Made by a program: the position numbers and the translations under genes. The notes beneath the pieces are model-generated. The model was not told the DNA's origin. It searched no databases and worked only from the letters and a program-made list of their open reading frames with translations. A stretch of 64,000 nt of DNA, from positions 899,501 through 963,500 of the forward strand of contig CATNEN010000001.1 of NCBI GenBank assembly GCA_950097015.1. The letters run 5' to 3'. Below, in pieces: positions 1 to 10,110 of this stretch (the stretch's first letter is position 1; every line of letters begins with the position of its first letter). The stretch comes from Macrostomum hystrix. Lineage: Eukaryota > Platyhelminthes > Macrostomidae.

Positions 1-1651
1 GTTCTCTACCAGGAACTGGAACAGGTAAGGCTTTTTCTTCAACGCAAAAACTATATTTTCTACTTGAAGCAGTCAGTATAGGATATTTTGGCAAATCGGT
101 GGTGGTTACTGCTGTCCCATTCGGTGTGGTAATGGCTTATATAAAATAGTAGTTTCGAGGAGAACTGTAGGAACTGGCACATTATTTGGTGACAGTGGAC
201 CCGCAGCCAGCTAGGAGGCAATTCTGCCCATTCCGCTGACTCCTGAGCACACACGCACACAGATACCGTACGCAGGCTTGTCGATCCTGACCTTCTCATC
301 ATCATCATTTTCGTTTAAACTGTCAGATGAAATCGCTATTCGAGCAGCTTGACAGAGGCGCCCTGACTGTTGCCCAAGCTCGCGTCGAGGTGGCTCGACT
401 GCGCAGCAAAGCTTCATCGTTGAACCAAGCGTCGACACCACCGAAGCCGCAGCGGCAGTCGAGGTCTGCGGCTAAGCTGCAGCCTCGAAGATTGGCCCCC
501 ATTGCGGCATCAGCGGGGCAGCCGCTGAAATATACTCAGCATGAGGCTGGAAGTGATTTTGACTCCCATCACCCGATCTCAACAGTTGCGACAGAAACTT
601 TTATAGCTATGGAGCAGCAATACCAAAATCATGAGCACCATCCACGGTAAGCATTTCAATTTAGTTGTCATGCATACGAGCTATTAAGTAATTTATTGGA
701 AATAGAATGACCTAACATGTACATCTATACCGCGCTTGACTTAAGTATCGATAAAAATGTAATTTTAACTTGGAATAGAAAAATTATTTGATTAACCTGT
801 CCCAATCGGGCCGGATGTGCATCCATCTGAAGGCTGTTCAGTCCATGGACTGGGGGAACGCCACACCCATTTAACTGGTACCCATTTAACAGCTGGGGTG
901 AATTGAAGCAATGCAGAGTTAAGTGTCTTGCTAAAGGACACAAATTGTTCCAGTGAAGTCGGGAATCGAACCCATGATTTTTTAAAGCTGTAAGTGATGA
1001 CGACAAGGTGGCTAAGGGTACTAGAGTATACTCACAGGCGCATATTCTCACAGGTGTGTAAATCTACCCAGACTTTTCCTTTGACACTGAGGCAGTGTTA
1101 CAATCTCTATAGGCGAACAGGAGCTGCCTGATATCCACACCTCGCTTGTTTCCAGGTGTGCATCCGACTTAGCCTCACAACAGCAGCAGCAGCAGCAGCA
1201 GCTCGGATCTGACAAAGCCTTTCAATGTAATGACAACCCAATCGGACGTCTGCAGACACAGTCACGCGATACCGTGATGCAGCACTATCAGACTCAGAAT
1301 CTGCAGCCACAGCAGCAGCAGCATGAGGCCGTACTAAACCAATGTTGCTTGAATCAGCTAGAGTATTACCAACATAATCAGCAACAGCAGCAGTTTTCTG
1401 AGTTCTACTCGGAATATTCATATTCATGGCTCAGCAATACTTGCACATTGGTGGAGCCTCATACGGACATGATCAGTTTCTTTCACCTTGAACAGCAGCA
1501 ACAACAGGAGCAGCAGCAGCAGCAGCAGCAGCAGTTCTGGTGCTCGACGAGTTCAGGCCTGCAGGAATGTGAAGAACTGCAATTTCCCTTGCAGGGATCT
1601 AGCGTGGCAGAAACATTGAGCTACATTAACAATCAAGCATCTATTGCATGA
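1..1651 (+). CDS. Gln-rich coiled-coil protein, 3' end (three exons)
   Basis: The last three exons of a gene entering from the left. I place exons at 1-24, 327-646 and 1156-1651, with donors CAG|GTAAGG and CG|GTAAGC and acceptors CTGTCAG| and TTTCCAG|. The joined length is a multiple of three, 279 residues plus stop. The exon 1/2 junction reads LYQELEQMKSLFEQL and continues into an Arg/Ala/Leu-rich stretch with heptad-like hydrophobic spacing, so a coiled coil is likely. A Pro/Arg/Ser/Gln-rich linker follows. Exon 3 holds several CAG-encoded Gln runs among Tyr, Phe and Ser residues and ends in an acidic, hydrophobic tail. Gln/Tyr-rich C-termini behind a zipper are common in transcriptional regulators, but I do not recognise the family and its DNA-binding part would lie outside the window. 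The long CAG tracts may be polymorphic. Intron 2 contains a SINE. Confidence 0.7.
196..243. repeat. Short dispersed repeat (copy at 9856-9900)
   Basis: About 45 bp here recur almost unchanged at 9856-9900, inside the MULE transposon. The shared core is GAGGCAATTCTGCCCATTCC followed by GCTGACTCCTG. It lies in intron 1 of the first gene. Probably the tip of a larger dispersed family. Confidence 0.6.
785..1030 (-). repeat. tRNA-derived SINE, copy A
   Basis: Read on the minus strand, the sequence CTTACAGC..TTAA..ATCATGGGTTCGATTCCCGAC resembles a tRNA-like SINE head with an RNA polymerase III B box (GGTTCGATTCC). A body follows with GACACTTAACTCTGCATTGC and CCCAGTCCATGGACTGAACA, and it ends near GGGACAGGTTAATCAAAT. 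A second copy at 25476-25716 shares the body and the B box. The A box is degenerate. The element sits in the last intron of the first gene. Confidence 0.75.
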
Positions 1652-2289
1652 TGCAGACACCACGGCAGCTAAGCTACATTGCTTCGCCACTTTTTACATG
1701 TAGTCTAAATATTATGCTCAATTTAGTAAATTAAATTTCAGTAATTCTTCTGGAAAGATTGAAATGTAATTGTACTAGCATATAATGCACTTGTATTTGC
1801 TGGTACGTATTTCAGTTAAAAAGAGAGTGGAAGGTCAAAGCAGCCTTACGACGTGCATGGAGTGATGTAAAACTACTGATACACTCGTTGTTCTTATCGC
1901 TGCTCATTAGATTTTCCTTTGTAAAATTAGTTTAACTGCTTTAATTACAATATTATCCTGCTTTCTGAACATTTTCTCTTGCTCCTTGTATATACTACTT
2001 CTCAATACCTTTTTTGTAGTGCAGACAAGTAGTTGGTGCAAAATTAGTTAAAGTGCATATGATAACCAAGGACTGCTAAAGTTGAGTAAAAACAAACAAA
2101 AAATTAAAGCTTGACAGAAATCGATGATGCTGCTAGCATTATTATTAAAAGATGAGCCTCGATCGGCCCACAGTCATTAAAATCGTGCAAAAAAAGATAT
2201 TTACTACCTTCGTCATGTAGTTTTTGTTGGGAGCCAGCCTCCGAAACGTTTTCTAAGAAACAAAAACAACAAAAATACGCTGTCAAGAT
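1652..2289. other. 3' flank of the first gene, no further gene seen
   Basis: AT-rich sequence with ATTAAA-like words near 1732 that could serve the upstream gene for polyadenylation. I see no coding signal or repeat I can name. Confidence 0.4.
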
Positions 2290-2770
2290 GGAAAAAGGCA
2301 GCGCCACAGGGCGCCCTATGGCTATCAGGCAGGGCCTCGGACTGCAGGACCGCCCTCACTGCAGAACGAAAGGCAGTCCAGGCGAGCCCGCGCCGACACC
2401 GCAGATCTTCGTGGACGTCAGGTACCAGACCACCGAGGTAGATCTAGACGAACTGCTGAGAACGCGGAAGCTCCGTTGCCTGCTCTTCAGCGCCTCGGCA
2501 GAAAATTGCGGCCTCGATGTGTTGACTACTACCAGGCCGACGCTCACTGCCATGCCAACCAGTTTGTCTTGCTGGGCCTCTACGGTCGAGGACAGCAGGG
2601 CGAGGTCGTCGGCGTAGCCAAGCACGCTGGGCTGCTTTTCCGTTTGACGTCGACCCACGCGTCGACGGAGGAGGAAACCATAGTCGTCGGTAGGCAGATC
2701 GAGTCTGAGAAGCACAGTTTCTCAGCGCCCGCCGCGGGCCAGCTGGAAGAAAGACGACCGACTTCATGTA
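2290..2770 (-). mobile_element. Non-LTR retrotransposon reverse transcriptase fragment
   Basis: Minus-strand translation gives a partial reverse transcriptase: a stretch ending DYGFLLRRR, then the catalytic box GYADDLALLSSTVEAQQDKL, then a segment typical of the region after the YADD box in LINE elements. The reading frame breaks into two overlapping frames (about 2356-2715 and 2444-2767), so it is a dead fragment. YADDLALLS followed by a Val-Gly-Leu segment is seen in several animal LINE clades (CR1, RTE, Jockey-like), and I cannot assign the clade. GC content is well above the flanks, consistent with an inserted fragment. Confidence 0.75.
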
Positions 2771-2772
2771 CT

Positions 2773-3030
2773 CTACAAGCGGGCGCGACTGATGCGGCCT
2801 AGCTGATCAGGGCTGAAACCTACCGCTCGAGCTGGCGCAGGACGCGCTATGTCACGTGCCCGTCGGCCGAATAAGCGGATGGACATCGCCGCCTTGCCGA
2901 GGAGTTGCATCGGCCGGTCCGAGCCGTACGCGAACAACCTGTCAGAGGCTGCTTGCAGACGCGGCCGCTGTTTAAGGCTCTCAAACGACGGGCAGTCCAG
3001 CGCTGTGCATTTGAGTGGCAATCGCTATCG
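2773..3030 (-). mobile_element. LTR-retrotransposon protease-like fragment
   Basis: An 82-codon minus-strand frame contains SDRLFAYGSDRPMQLLGKAA, which resembles the second half of a Ty3/Gypsy retropepsin (AYG..P...LGK motif after the flap). The catalytic Asp-Thr/Ser-Gly part is not visible. The piece abuts the LINE fragment directly, so two unrelated retroelement scraps are juxtaposed. The short motif leaves real doubt. Confidence 0.4.
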
Positions 3031-3574
3031 ATTACAAACTGGCCGGGAGGCGCGAGAGAAATTTTCTCAGTCATGGTGCACTAGGGGTTCAGTTCTTGCG
3101 ATGCCAAGCACGAGGCCATCTTTAGTGTGCAGCCAAATCTCTCACCTTTACTGCCACGCTGAGCGTGCGTCTATATATTATTAGGGTGGCGACACCCACC
3201 CCGCTCCGCAACCAATCAAACGACCCAGGTGTGCACCTGAGCCTGGTTCACGTGCGTACGCACAATACAATTTGGACTCCACAGGGGCCGGGCAGTCGCA
3301 GACAGTTATGGTCCGTTATGCTGTGCGAGCCTGGAGTTGGTATCATATAAAATCATTATTGTAGCACGCAATGCGGTGCATTAAACGTTAGACAGCGTGC
3401 GTGTAACGCAAGTAGTCTATGGTAGAAACTCAACCGCGCTAAGCGTTTTCATCATGCGTGTAACGCATTTAGCGTGCGTCTAACGCTACAAGCACAAAAA
3501 CAGTTTATTTCAAAAGTGGAACAGATGAAGCATACAACGTTAACAAGTTTTGAGCAAAAGTGTAGTGCCCATTT
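3031..3574. other. No gene seen; short GCGTGYRTNTAACGC repeats
   Basis: Between about 3360 and 3500 the word GCGTG(C/T)GT.TAACGC recurs at least three times, once followed by AAGTAGTCTATGG. The same word with AAGTGTCTATGG occurs on the other side of the Crypton relic at about 4451-4477, so these may be its flanking repeats. The rest holds nothing I recognise. Confidence 0.4.
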
Positions 3575-4385
3575 CTACCCATGAAAATTGCAATTGTAGA
3601 CAGGCCCATGGAAATGGTACACGACAGATGGCCGGCGACTCTCTGGTGAATCAGCATTGTCCACTTCATTTATATTTAGTGACTGGCTCACCATCGTTGC
3701 TGCCTCGATCGTAGCCGCCTGCTGTACTGCTTGCACTACCACTCCAGTGGAAGGCGTCGTCCCCATGACGGCGGTTGCGGCTTGTCGGGCTTGAATGACT
3801 TGCTGTTCACTATGAACTGCTGGTCGCTTCTCCGGACCATGTAGAGCGCTGGACAGACTTTTGGACATGCTGCGCATTTCGGCGTCTCGTCGACTTCCGA
3901 ATCGGAGATACCTGTCCACAGTCCTAGTCTGCTTGTGGCCTGTGACTTTGCAAATGTCTGGCACGCTGTATCCAGCGTTCGCCAACTCCTTCACTCCTTC
4001 GCAAGATGCGGTCTAGCTCGTTAGGCGATGCAACCGACAGATCCTGCGGCAGTGACGAGTGAACACCCAAGAAGCGTCGCAAGCGTTGCATCCAATAATC
4101 CGTAGCTCGAACAACACTCTTGCATGTAGTAGCATTGCCCTCCATCTCCGACACAATCTGCTCCAATTCCTACAGCTGGGTCTCCTCCGTTGGTAGCTTC
4201 GAAAACAGAGCATCGAGAAAATCCACATCGGGACCAGCGGTACCATCATCAAGCAGCTTGTTCACCTCCAACTGGTCCAGTGCTTGGTCGATCTGTTGCT
4301 CAGTGAGCCCTGAGATGGCTCCATCAGGAAACTGAGCAAAATCAATATAGCGAACTCTCTTTGCAGGGCTATCTTCTTCCGACAT
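3575..4385 (-). pseudogene. Crypton-type tyrosine recombinase, internally deleted
   Basis: The 5' part starts with MSEEDSPAKRVRYIDF and runs through an acidic leader, an in-frame stop near 4170, and a segment ending in SPNELDRILRR. The 3' part reads GYSVPDICKVTGHKQTRTVD followed by RYLRFGSRRD, which fits the end of a tyrosine recombinase (a TGH box, then the nucleophilic Tyr about nine residues on). The core between them, including the first catalytic Arg and most of the HxxR region, is missing; the join falls near 4000. Crypton elements encode single tyrosine recombinases of this type. This looks like a non-autonomous deletion derivative, comparable to a MITE. Similar GCGTG..TAACGCAAGT repeats flank it on both sides. 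Confidence 0.65.
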
Positions 4386-4503
4386 ATTTATTCTTTGGGG
4401 AGTGTCCAATGTGATAAGTACACAGGCTTATATAAGCCCCACAGGCTTGAGCGTGCATTTAACGCAAGTGTCTATGGCCCAGCTTGCATATTATAATGCA
4501 ACT

Positions 4504-4557
4504 AATATATCGCCGCTGAGTGCTTTAACGGCGTTAAGCACTCAGCGGCGATATATT
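4504..4557. repeat. Perfect 22-bp-arm hairpin
   Basis: The arms AATATATCGCCGCTGAGTGC + TT and its exact complement are separated by a 10-base loop. It lies just outside the Crypton relic. It could be a palindromic transposon end or a small foldback element. Confidence 0.7.
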
Positions 4558-4730
4558 AATCCTACATTGTACTGCAGTCGCTGTTCATCGCGTGTCATTT
4601 ACATCGTTATTATATGTACAAGCAAAAGCGTTGCTGCTTCGTTTATTGTCTATGCCCCAACCTGGCGTATCCCTTAAAGTCTATAACCCGCGCCTGTCGT
4701 TGTATTAGCGTTCGTGTTGCTTGAAGCTGA

Positions 4731-4862
4731 ATATTCATAATCTCGTTTTTTGTCATCCAGAATGAAATATAAAATATACAACTCGAAAAAATACAAATTC
4801 TAGCTCGGTGTTTTGTGTCTATGGTAAAAATACATCCCGGAAAAGACCTTCGCAGGGATTTA
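4731..4862 (+). repeat. Long direct repeat (partner 6299-6430)
   Basis: About 132 bp from ATATTCATAATCTCG to CGCAGGGATTTAA recur in the same orientation at 6299-6430 with only one or two differences. It contains TGTCTATGGTAAAAATACAT, and its end touches the left terminus of the IS630-type element. The two copies bracket the Crypton half-gene at 5233-6063. Confidence 0.8.
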
Positions 4863-4866
4863 AGTA

Positions 4867-4972
4867 GAAGATAACACATAGAGTTTAGGGATGTATTTAT
4901 TTAAGCCCCGAGGGCCAAAGGCCCGAGGGGTTTAAGAAAAATACATCCCTAAACTCTATGTGTCATCTCACT
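4867..4972. repeat. Foldback at the left transposon terminus
   Basis: The left TIR is followed at once by an inverted, slightly diverged copy of itself (GGGTTTAAGAAAAATACATC, then CCTAAACTCTATGTGTCATC), giving a hairpin of roughly 45-bp arms centred on GGGCCAAAGGCCC. It may be a MITE-sized deletion derivative sharing the TIR. Confidence 0.65.
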
Positions 4973-5232
4973 TAAATTCATGCGCTAAAAATACAACCCG
5001 CAAATTTATGTAACAGTCAGTAAGAAATCTCCGGGTTGTATTTAATTACAACCCGCAAATTGGCCATACACTTCAATACTGTATTGGGGGTGTGGGGGCG
5101 AAGCCTCCACATTCTATACCATAGACATATTTTATTAAGACAGACATAAGACAGATAAATAGCAGCAAAGCCTAACTGAAACAAATTTAACTTGTACTTA
5201 AAAGTTACACTACAGTTTACATCCCTTAACTA

Positions 5233-6063
5233 ATGGCAGAACGAAGACTTATTTTAAACCCGTTAGTTGATTATTCTAGAGAATATGTCGGAGACTATGA
5301 TCCAAATAAGCTTACGATGGACGATTTAGACCTACTGCTGGACGCTGGTGAAGATTTGCGAAACCCTTACGCATTGCAAGAGGTGCGGTCGTCGCGTGAA
5401 GATCCTGGTCCATCAACGCTGCCCAAGGACTTGACTCTCGATATGGTTCGATCAGTTAATGAGTCGACAAAGCCTGCCAATACCGCCAATCGGAACAAGT
5501 GGTCCGCTGGCGTCTTTGATAGGTGGCGCTCTGGCCGTTCCAACGATTCTATTCGTGCTGTGCAAGAACTTAGCGATGATGAGCTAAACGAATTCCTTCC
5601 TGTTTTCATTCATGAAGTTACCCGTGCCGATGGGACTCAATATCCGCCAAACACACTCGTGTCAATTGTTGCTGGTCTGCAACAAACTATCTGCAAGGTG
5701 CGTAAAGTTGATTTATTTCGCAATGAGCGATTCAGCATTGTGCGTGAAAGTCTGGACGCCGCCATGAAGATTGGGATAAGAAATGGCTTAGGACTAGCCA
5801 GGAAATCTGCTGAAGTTGTTGGCTATGAAGATGAGGAGAAACTTTGGGAGAAAGTGTTAGGCGACAAAGATCCTACGAGTCTGATCAGAGCTTTGTTTTA
5901 TCTAAACGGCTTGCATTTTGCTCTACGTGGCGGTGAGGAACATAGTGCCCTGTGCATTTCGCAATTCAGTGTGCAAGAGCGAGAGGGACAGAAATGTATT
6001 GTTTACAAAGAGATGGCCACGAAGACGAATGCTGGTGGATTGCGAGGCTGTATTGGACACTAA
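5233..6063 (+). pseudogene. Crypton tyrosine recombinase, N-terminal two thirds
   Basis: A 276-residue frame from ATG with the hallmarks of Crypton/DUF3504 recombinases: an acidic leader with YVGDYDPNKL, a RNKWSAGVFDRW segment from the N-terminal DNA-binding region, FIHEVTRADGTQYPPNTLVS, then ESLDAAMK and the box LNGLHFALRGGEEH carrying the first catalytic Arg. It stops soon after the segment expected to carry the beta-sheet Lys (KEMATKTNAGG); the HxxR, H/W and Tyr boxes are absent, so it cannot be a working recombinase. The same motifs occur in the Crypton relic at 36126-37512. It lies between two copies of a 132-bp direct repeat, inside the borders of the IS630-type element. Confidence 0.75.
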
Positions 6064-6298
6064 AATACTACGCTAGGCTGAGACAGACGCAGCTAGCGTC
6101 CGCGGTGAGCGTCAGCTGAATTTCAGTTTTAATAACTGCTCAGTCATAATAAAAAATTGATTACATGCATGCGATGAACCCAACTGTTAATAACTAAAAA
6201 CTGATCTACCTTAAGTCGAAACAAACTAACTAACAAAAGTAAACTAAGCTACCTTGTTGCCCACCAATAAGACCTGCAAATTTTCGTTTTCCAGTTAT

Positions 6299-6430
6299 AT
6301 TCATAATCTCGTTTTTTGTCATCCAGAATGAAATATAAAATATACAACTCGAAAAAATACAAATTCTAGCTCGGTGTTTTGTGTCTATGGTAAAAATGCA
6401 TCCCGGAAAAGACCTTCGCAGGGATTTAAT
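6299..6430 (+). repeat. Long direct repeat (partner 4731-4862)
   Basis: Second copy of the 132-bp repeat. After its end the sequence diverges to TATTCCTTTTTGCATCC. See the partner entry. Confidence 0.8.
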
Positions 6431-6559
6431 ATTCCTTTTTGCATCCAAATAGACACTGCGAGCACTCAATTTAACACCAAGTGGCAGAACGCATGCGCTG
6501 CAGTCGCTGCTGCCTCATGTCTGTGGCCAAAAGTGTGGTGAAGGAGCAGCCAATTTAAC

Positions 6560-6780
6560 ACTCGGGGCACCAATTTCGTCCTTGTGTTAACTCTCTTTAT
6601 TACACCTTTTTGCGTTCAATTTCAACAAAGCTGAAGTTCAATTTAGACAATTCGAAATTCAAATTCGACACTCTATTTTTAGTTTCCAACTCGACCTTTC
6701 AATTTAGACAACCTGCAACCAAATTCGCCAGTGCATATTCAATTTAGACACTTCCCGAAAGACACTGTCAATGTCTATGG
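6560..6780. repeat. Degenerate subterminal repeats, TTCAATTTAGACA type
   Basis: Words close to TTCAATTTAGACA and CAAATTCGACA/CAAATTCGCCA recur every 20-35 bp and end at GTCTATGG (6773-6780), just upstream of the transposase gene. They resemble the AAATTCGGCAAACTGCATTC repeats at 35030-35340, which flank another transposase relic of the same family, so they are probably transposon subterminal repeats. Confidence 0.5.
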
Positions 6781-6901
6781 TAAAAAGCGACCACGGGGCT
6801 AAAATTCCATTCAAATTAGACAAACTGCAGTCAATTTCGACCATAGAATTTAAGTTTCTGTACCCGTTTCGCTCTTCAAACTGTCAGTCCCTTTTTTCAG
6901 C

Positions 6902-6908
6902 GTATATA
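6902..6908 (+). promoter_or_regulatory. Possible TATA box of the transposase gene
   Basis: GTATATACT lies about 35 bp before the preferred start codon at 6942, which would leave a very short leader. Positional evidence only. Confidence 0.3.
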
Positions 6909-6941
6909 CTTTCCAGTCAATTTTTTTCTGTAAACAAACAA

Positions 6942-8099
6942 ATGGACACCGAATCTGACGAACTCATTGAGGAAGAAGGAAGCGGAGAATGGAGCTCTGA
7001 CATCGAGACTGAAGAGGATGAACAAGAAGAAAGAAGAGGTCCGTATAGAAGGGTCAGTAATGAAGATCGGCAACGTCTGCTTGACGCGCACGAGAATGGC
7101 CAGGATTTCGTCCACCTAGCTCAACTGATGAACATCAAGCGCTCTACTGCATACTCAATTGTTAGATCTGGACGGAGGGAGAAGAGACCTAAAGGGGGTA
7201 GAAGACGTGTGAAGTTTGACGAAGAGATGGAAAACTACTGCGCCGAACTACTGGAAGACAATGCACTCTTGACACTAGTTGAGATAGGAGGGCACTTGCA
7301 AGCGCGATTTCCGCAGAAGCCGGTGGTTTCGTTGACAACACTAAGTCGGCATCTCGAAGGCTGCTTATACACCGTCAAGCTCGTACGCGACACACCAGCT
7401 GAGAGGAATTCGCCGGCTGTGCTGACTGAGCGAGAGGCGTTCTGTACGTGGTGGTGTTCTGCTGAAGTGATCAATGCACCCAAAGTGTACATTGACGAAT
7501 TCGGATTCGACTCTTGGATGCGCCGCCAGCAAGGAAGGGCTGTCCGAGGCCGAAGAGCGTACCGCAAAGTGGCTGGACAGAAGGGTCCGCGTGTCACCAT
7601 CTGTTTGGCCATGTCGCCTCAAATCGGAGTCGTCCATTACCAGTCATACACTCGAGACATGACCAAGGAACGATTCGCTGAATTTTTGCAGATTTCGATG
7701 GGAAATGTCCATATGACTTGGCCGGATCAGCAAGTTTACATGATATTCGACAACGTCAGCAGTCATAACGATGCCGAGCTACAGGAGGTCGACAATGCAA
7801 TCGAATTTAAGCGACTTCCACGATACAGTCCTTTCCTGACACCGGTTGAGAGCGCAATCTCATCATGGAAATCGGCCATCAAGCGCGAGCTCAATGGGAA
7901 CCGCGAGCTGTTCATCAATCCTACAATGGAGGCCCGGGCAGGTCGAACTTTGGTGGAATATCGCCGTGATGAACTGGCCCGCTTGGCAGATATCACCCTG
8001 AACGACAGCGTCACACGGGAAAAGTGTCTCGAATGGTATAACCACTGCTTTACCTTCATCCCAAGGTGCCTTCAGTTGGCGCCAATCAACGGTGACTGA
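6942..8099 (+). CDS. IS630/Tc1-type DDE transposase
   Basis: A 385-residue intact frame. I chose the ATG at 6942 (MDTESDELIEEE) because it begins an acidic N-terminus and follows a TATA-like word; the frame itself is open to 6771. A helix-turn-helix region (RRVSNEDRQRLLDAHENG, then LMNIKRSTAYSIVR) comes first. The RNase-H-like core follows, with Asp at about residue 185 (VYIDEFGFDSW), Asp at about 270 (MIFDNVSSHND) and Glu at about 303 (SPFLTPVE), 32 residues between the last two. GPRVTICLAMSP and the SPFLTPVESAISSWK context are typical of the Tc1/mariner-IS630 superfamily. It cuts and pastes its element by binding the TIRs. All three acidic residues are present, so the copy may be active or recently active. 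Related relics occur at 35562-35783 and 51953-53033. Confidence 0.85.
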   Translation: MDTESDELIEEEGSGEWSSDIETEEDEQEERRGPYRRVSNEDRQRLLDAHENGQDFVHLAQLMNIKRSTAYSIVRSGRREKRPKGGRRRVKFDEEMENYCAELLEDNALLTLVEIGGHLQARFPQKPVVSLTTLSRHLEGCLYTVKLVRDTPAERNSPAVLTEREAFCTWWCSAEVINAPKVYIDEFGFDSWMRRQQGRAVRGRRAYRKVAGQKGPRVTICLAMSPQIGVVHYQSYTRDMTKERFAEFLQISMGNVHMTWPDQQVYMIFDNVSSHNDAELQEVDNAIEFKRLPRYSPFLTPVESAISSWKSAIKRELNGNRELFINPTMEARAGRTLVEYRRDELARLADITLNDSVTREKCLEWYNHCFTFIPRCLQLAPINGD

Positions 8100-8171
8100 C
8101 GAGAGTACATGTAGGGCCTTTGGCCCTCGGGGCTTAAATAAATACATCCCTAAACTCTATGTGTTATCTTC

Positions 8172-9463
8172 TACATACAAACTGGCACGTAGCCTCGCCC
8201 ATGCACGATAAGTGCGCTTTCCTATTCTAACGAAAGCTAAGCCAATTGACTGCGGCTCACTTTCATGACACGGTCGCCCAGCTACATCGACCTGTTTTTT
8301 GCACATCATAGGCACATAAGCCAAGCAAATATAAAATATACAAATAGACGCCTGGCTAGTTAGTCAAAAATAAACTTTCCCTAGTATCTGAGAGAATTCT
8401 GGCACCTTTAATGAATTGGGAGCTATTCTCGACAAAATTAACTCGGATATATGTTGGGATGTCCGAGATATATTGTGTCAAATGATTTTTTCGTGAATTT
8501 TTCTTCTTGGCATGAAATCGGCGTGGATTTAAAAAAGATTCCATAAGAATTAAGTTTTATTATTTAAATAATAGTAATAATAACCTTGGAATTTATCCAA
8601 AGCAATCAATGTCAATAATAATACTGCTATCAGCGAGCTTTTATTTTGATAAACTAAAAGTAGAACCTGCGAATGTCCCAATCCTCCTGTCATCCAGGTC
8701 CATCCAGGATTGGTATCCATGCCATATTAATTTGGTAAGTTCAAAATGAATAATGACTTGAATATTATAAATGAGGCTAACATCTTTGAGATGTGTAATG
8801 CTAATATTATTGCCTTTAAGAAACTTAGCTCTTAAATACTGATAGGGAGTGATAGCTTTGATACTACAAAGCTCTGTAGCTCTCTTCTCTTGATGATGTT
8901 AGTGTTTATTGTAGATGCCTTAAAAATTAACACAGCTTAAATATTTTCGAGGCCTTCTTGTAGCAAATAAAAATAGTTTAATTGCCAATTTTTCCATCAC
9001 CCTAATATTAGTTACCACATGTAGCTATAATATAATAATTATACTTGAGCATAGAATTTTTGTCCTAAGCCTTTTCCTAGTCAATTGATTCTTTATTATT
9101 CTTTATAATATATTTTTCATTAATAGTGGTTATAGCATTTATATAGACTACTCATTTGTGCTAATTAATGATTATATTTCTGCTTAATTTTGTGGGCAGG
9201 ACTATTTTAGGAATGGCCTATCCTATGCCTGCTGTTGGGCTGGGCCATAGACAGAATAAAAGCAAAAACAATTATATTTAATGGAGTACTGCAGTGCAGA
9301 AAAGTACAACAGTAATGATAAGAGCAGTAACAATAATAACAAACAGAGGGGAGATGAAACAATACACAATTAGCCACACCCATAGTTTAAGTAGGCTTAG
9401 ACAGACTGTGTTAAATGTAATTTCTCTGTTCAAACCAGCAAGAAACCGGAGACACTCACAGGC
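8172..9463. other. AT-rich intergenic stretch
   Basis: No convincing gene. It is mostly A/T with simple motifs such as TATAATATAATAATTATAC, and CCATAGAC occurs at 9245. It forms the left flank of the MULE element. Confidence 0.5.
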
Positions 9464-9657
9464 GGGTCCGTGGAAATGCCGAAACGGACGAAACGGACCG
9501 AAACGGACCGAAACGGGCCGAAACGGACCGAAACGAACCGAAATGGGCCGAAACGGACCGAAACGGACCGAAACGAACCAAAACGGACCGAAACGAACCG
9601 AAACCAACCAAAGCGGACCGAAACGGACCGAAACCAACCGAAATGGACGAATCGGGA
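9464..9657 (+). repeat. Left MULE TIR, tandem 10-bp GGACCGAAAC units
   Basis: After the 20-bp tip come about 17 head-to-tail copies of ACCGAAACGG with scattered substitutions (ACGAACC, ATGGGCC, ACCAACC). Reading frames through it on both strands are artefacts of the repeat. The inverted partner is at 18142-18286. Confidence 0.9.
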
Positions 9658-9928
9658 GACTTAACTTCAGAATCTATATGCATATATGTAACGTGTACCT
9701 GATGTTGATGTCGGATTTTTTCCCTTTCAAACTCGCGCCTGATTGGGGACTGGGAACTGAAGCCTGATTAACAAAGTCGGGGGGGGGGCGAATAATAACA
9801 ATAATTGCAGGAGGGCAGTGGGCTCACTGGCGCAGCACGTTTGGCGTCATCGTCCCACAGCCAGCGGGGAGGCAATTCTGCCCATTCCGCTGACTCCTGG
9901 GGGGTTTCTTATGAAAGTATTCTCTATG

Positions 9929-9986
9929 CTTAATGCTGAAAATGTGCATCAATTAGGCGGAAATTGGTGTACATTTTCAGCATAAA
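9929..9986. repeat. Imperfect hairpin inside the MULE
   Basis: ATGCTGAAAATGTGCATCAA is mirrored by TTGGTGTACATTTTCAGCAT across a short loop, with a few mismatches. Function unknown. Confidence 0.6.
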
Positions 9987-10101
9987 GCATATGATATAGG
10001 TATTTCTTCTAGCTATTCATGTAACTATTTTCCGGTGTAAATTTCCGGGTTTTACGTTTAAACCTCGTAACATCTTTGTGCAGCAACCTCACTCCCCCGT
10101 G

Positions 10102-10110
10102 CTATATATA
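10102..10110 (+). promoter_or_regulatory. Possible TATA box
   Basis: CTATATATA stands in a stretch that becomes C/T-rich downstream (10190-10460) and precedes the ORF at 10662 by about 550 bp. It may be the promoter of that ORF, with a pyrimidine-rich leader. Positional inference only. Confidence 0.3.

Larger units (their letters stand above)
4867..8171 (+). mobile_element. IS630/Tc1-mariner-type DNA transposon with 58-bp TIRs and TA duplications
   Basis: The left end (4867-4924) and right end (8114-8171) are inverted copies of about 58 bp, beginning GAAGATAACACATAGAG and ending at GGGCCAAAGGCCC. Each is flanked by TA (4865-4866 and 8172-8173), the target duplication typical of the Tc1/mariner superfamily. 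The element is 3,305 bp. Its transposase lies next to the right end. The 1.9 kb between the left end and the transposase holds a Crypton fragment and repeats, so it is nested or has captured other DNA. Confidence 0.75.

Noticed and set aside
5040-5120. Bacterial contamination suggested by GTGGGGGCGAAGCCTCCAC
   Set aside because: A short chance hairpin inside a clearly eukaryotic transposon; no bacterial genes around.
9278-9767. Frames through the MULE terminal repeats (RFGPFR / KRTETN types)
   Set aside because: Products of the 10-bp repeat; composition is entirely repeat-driven.
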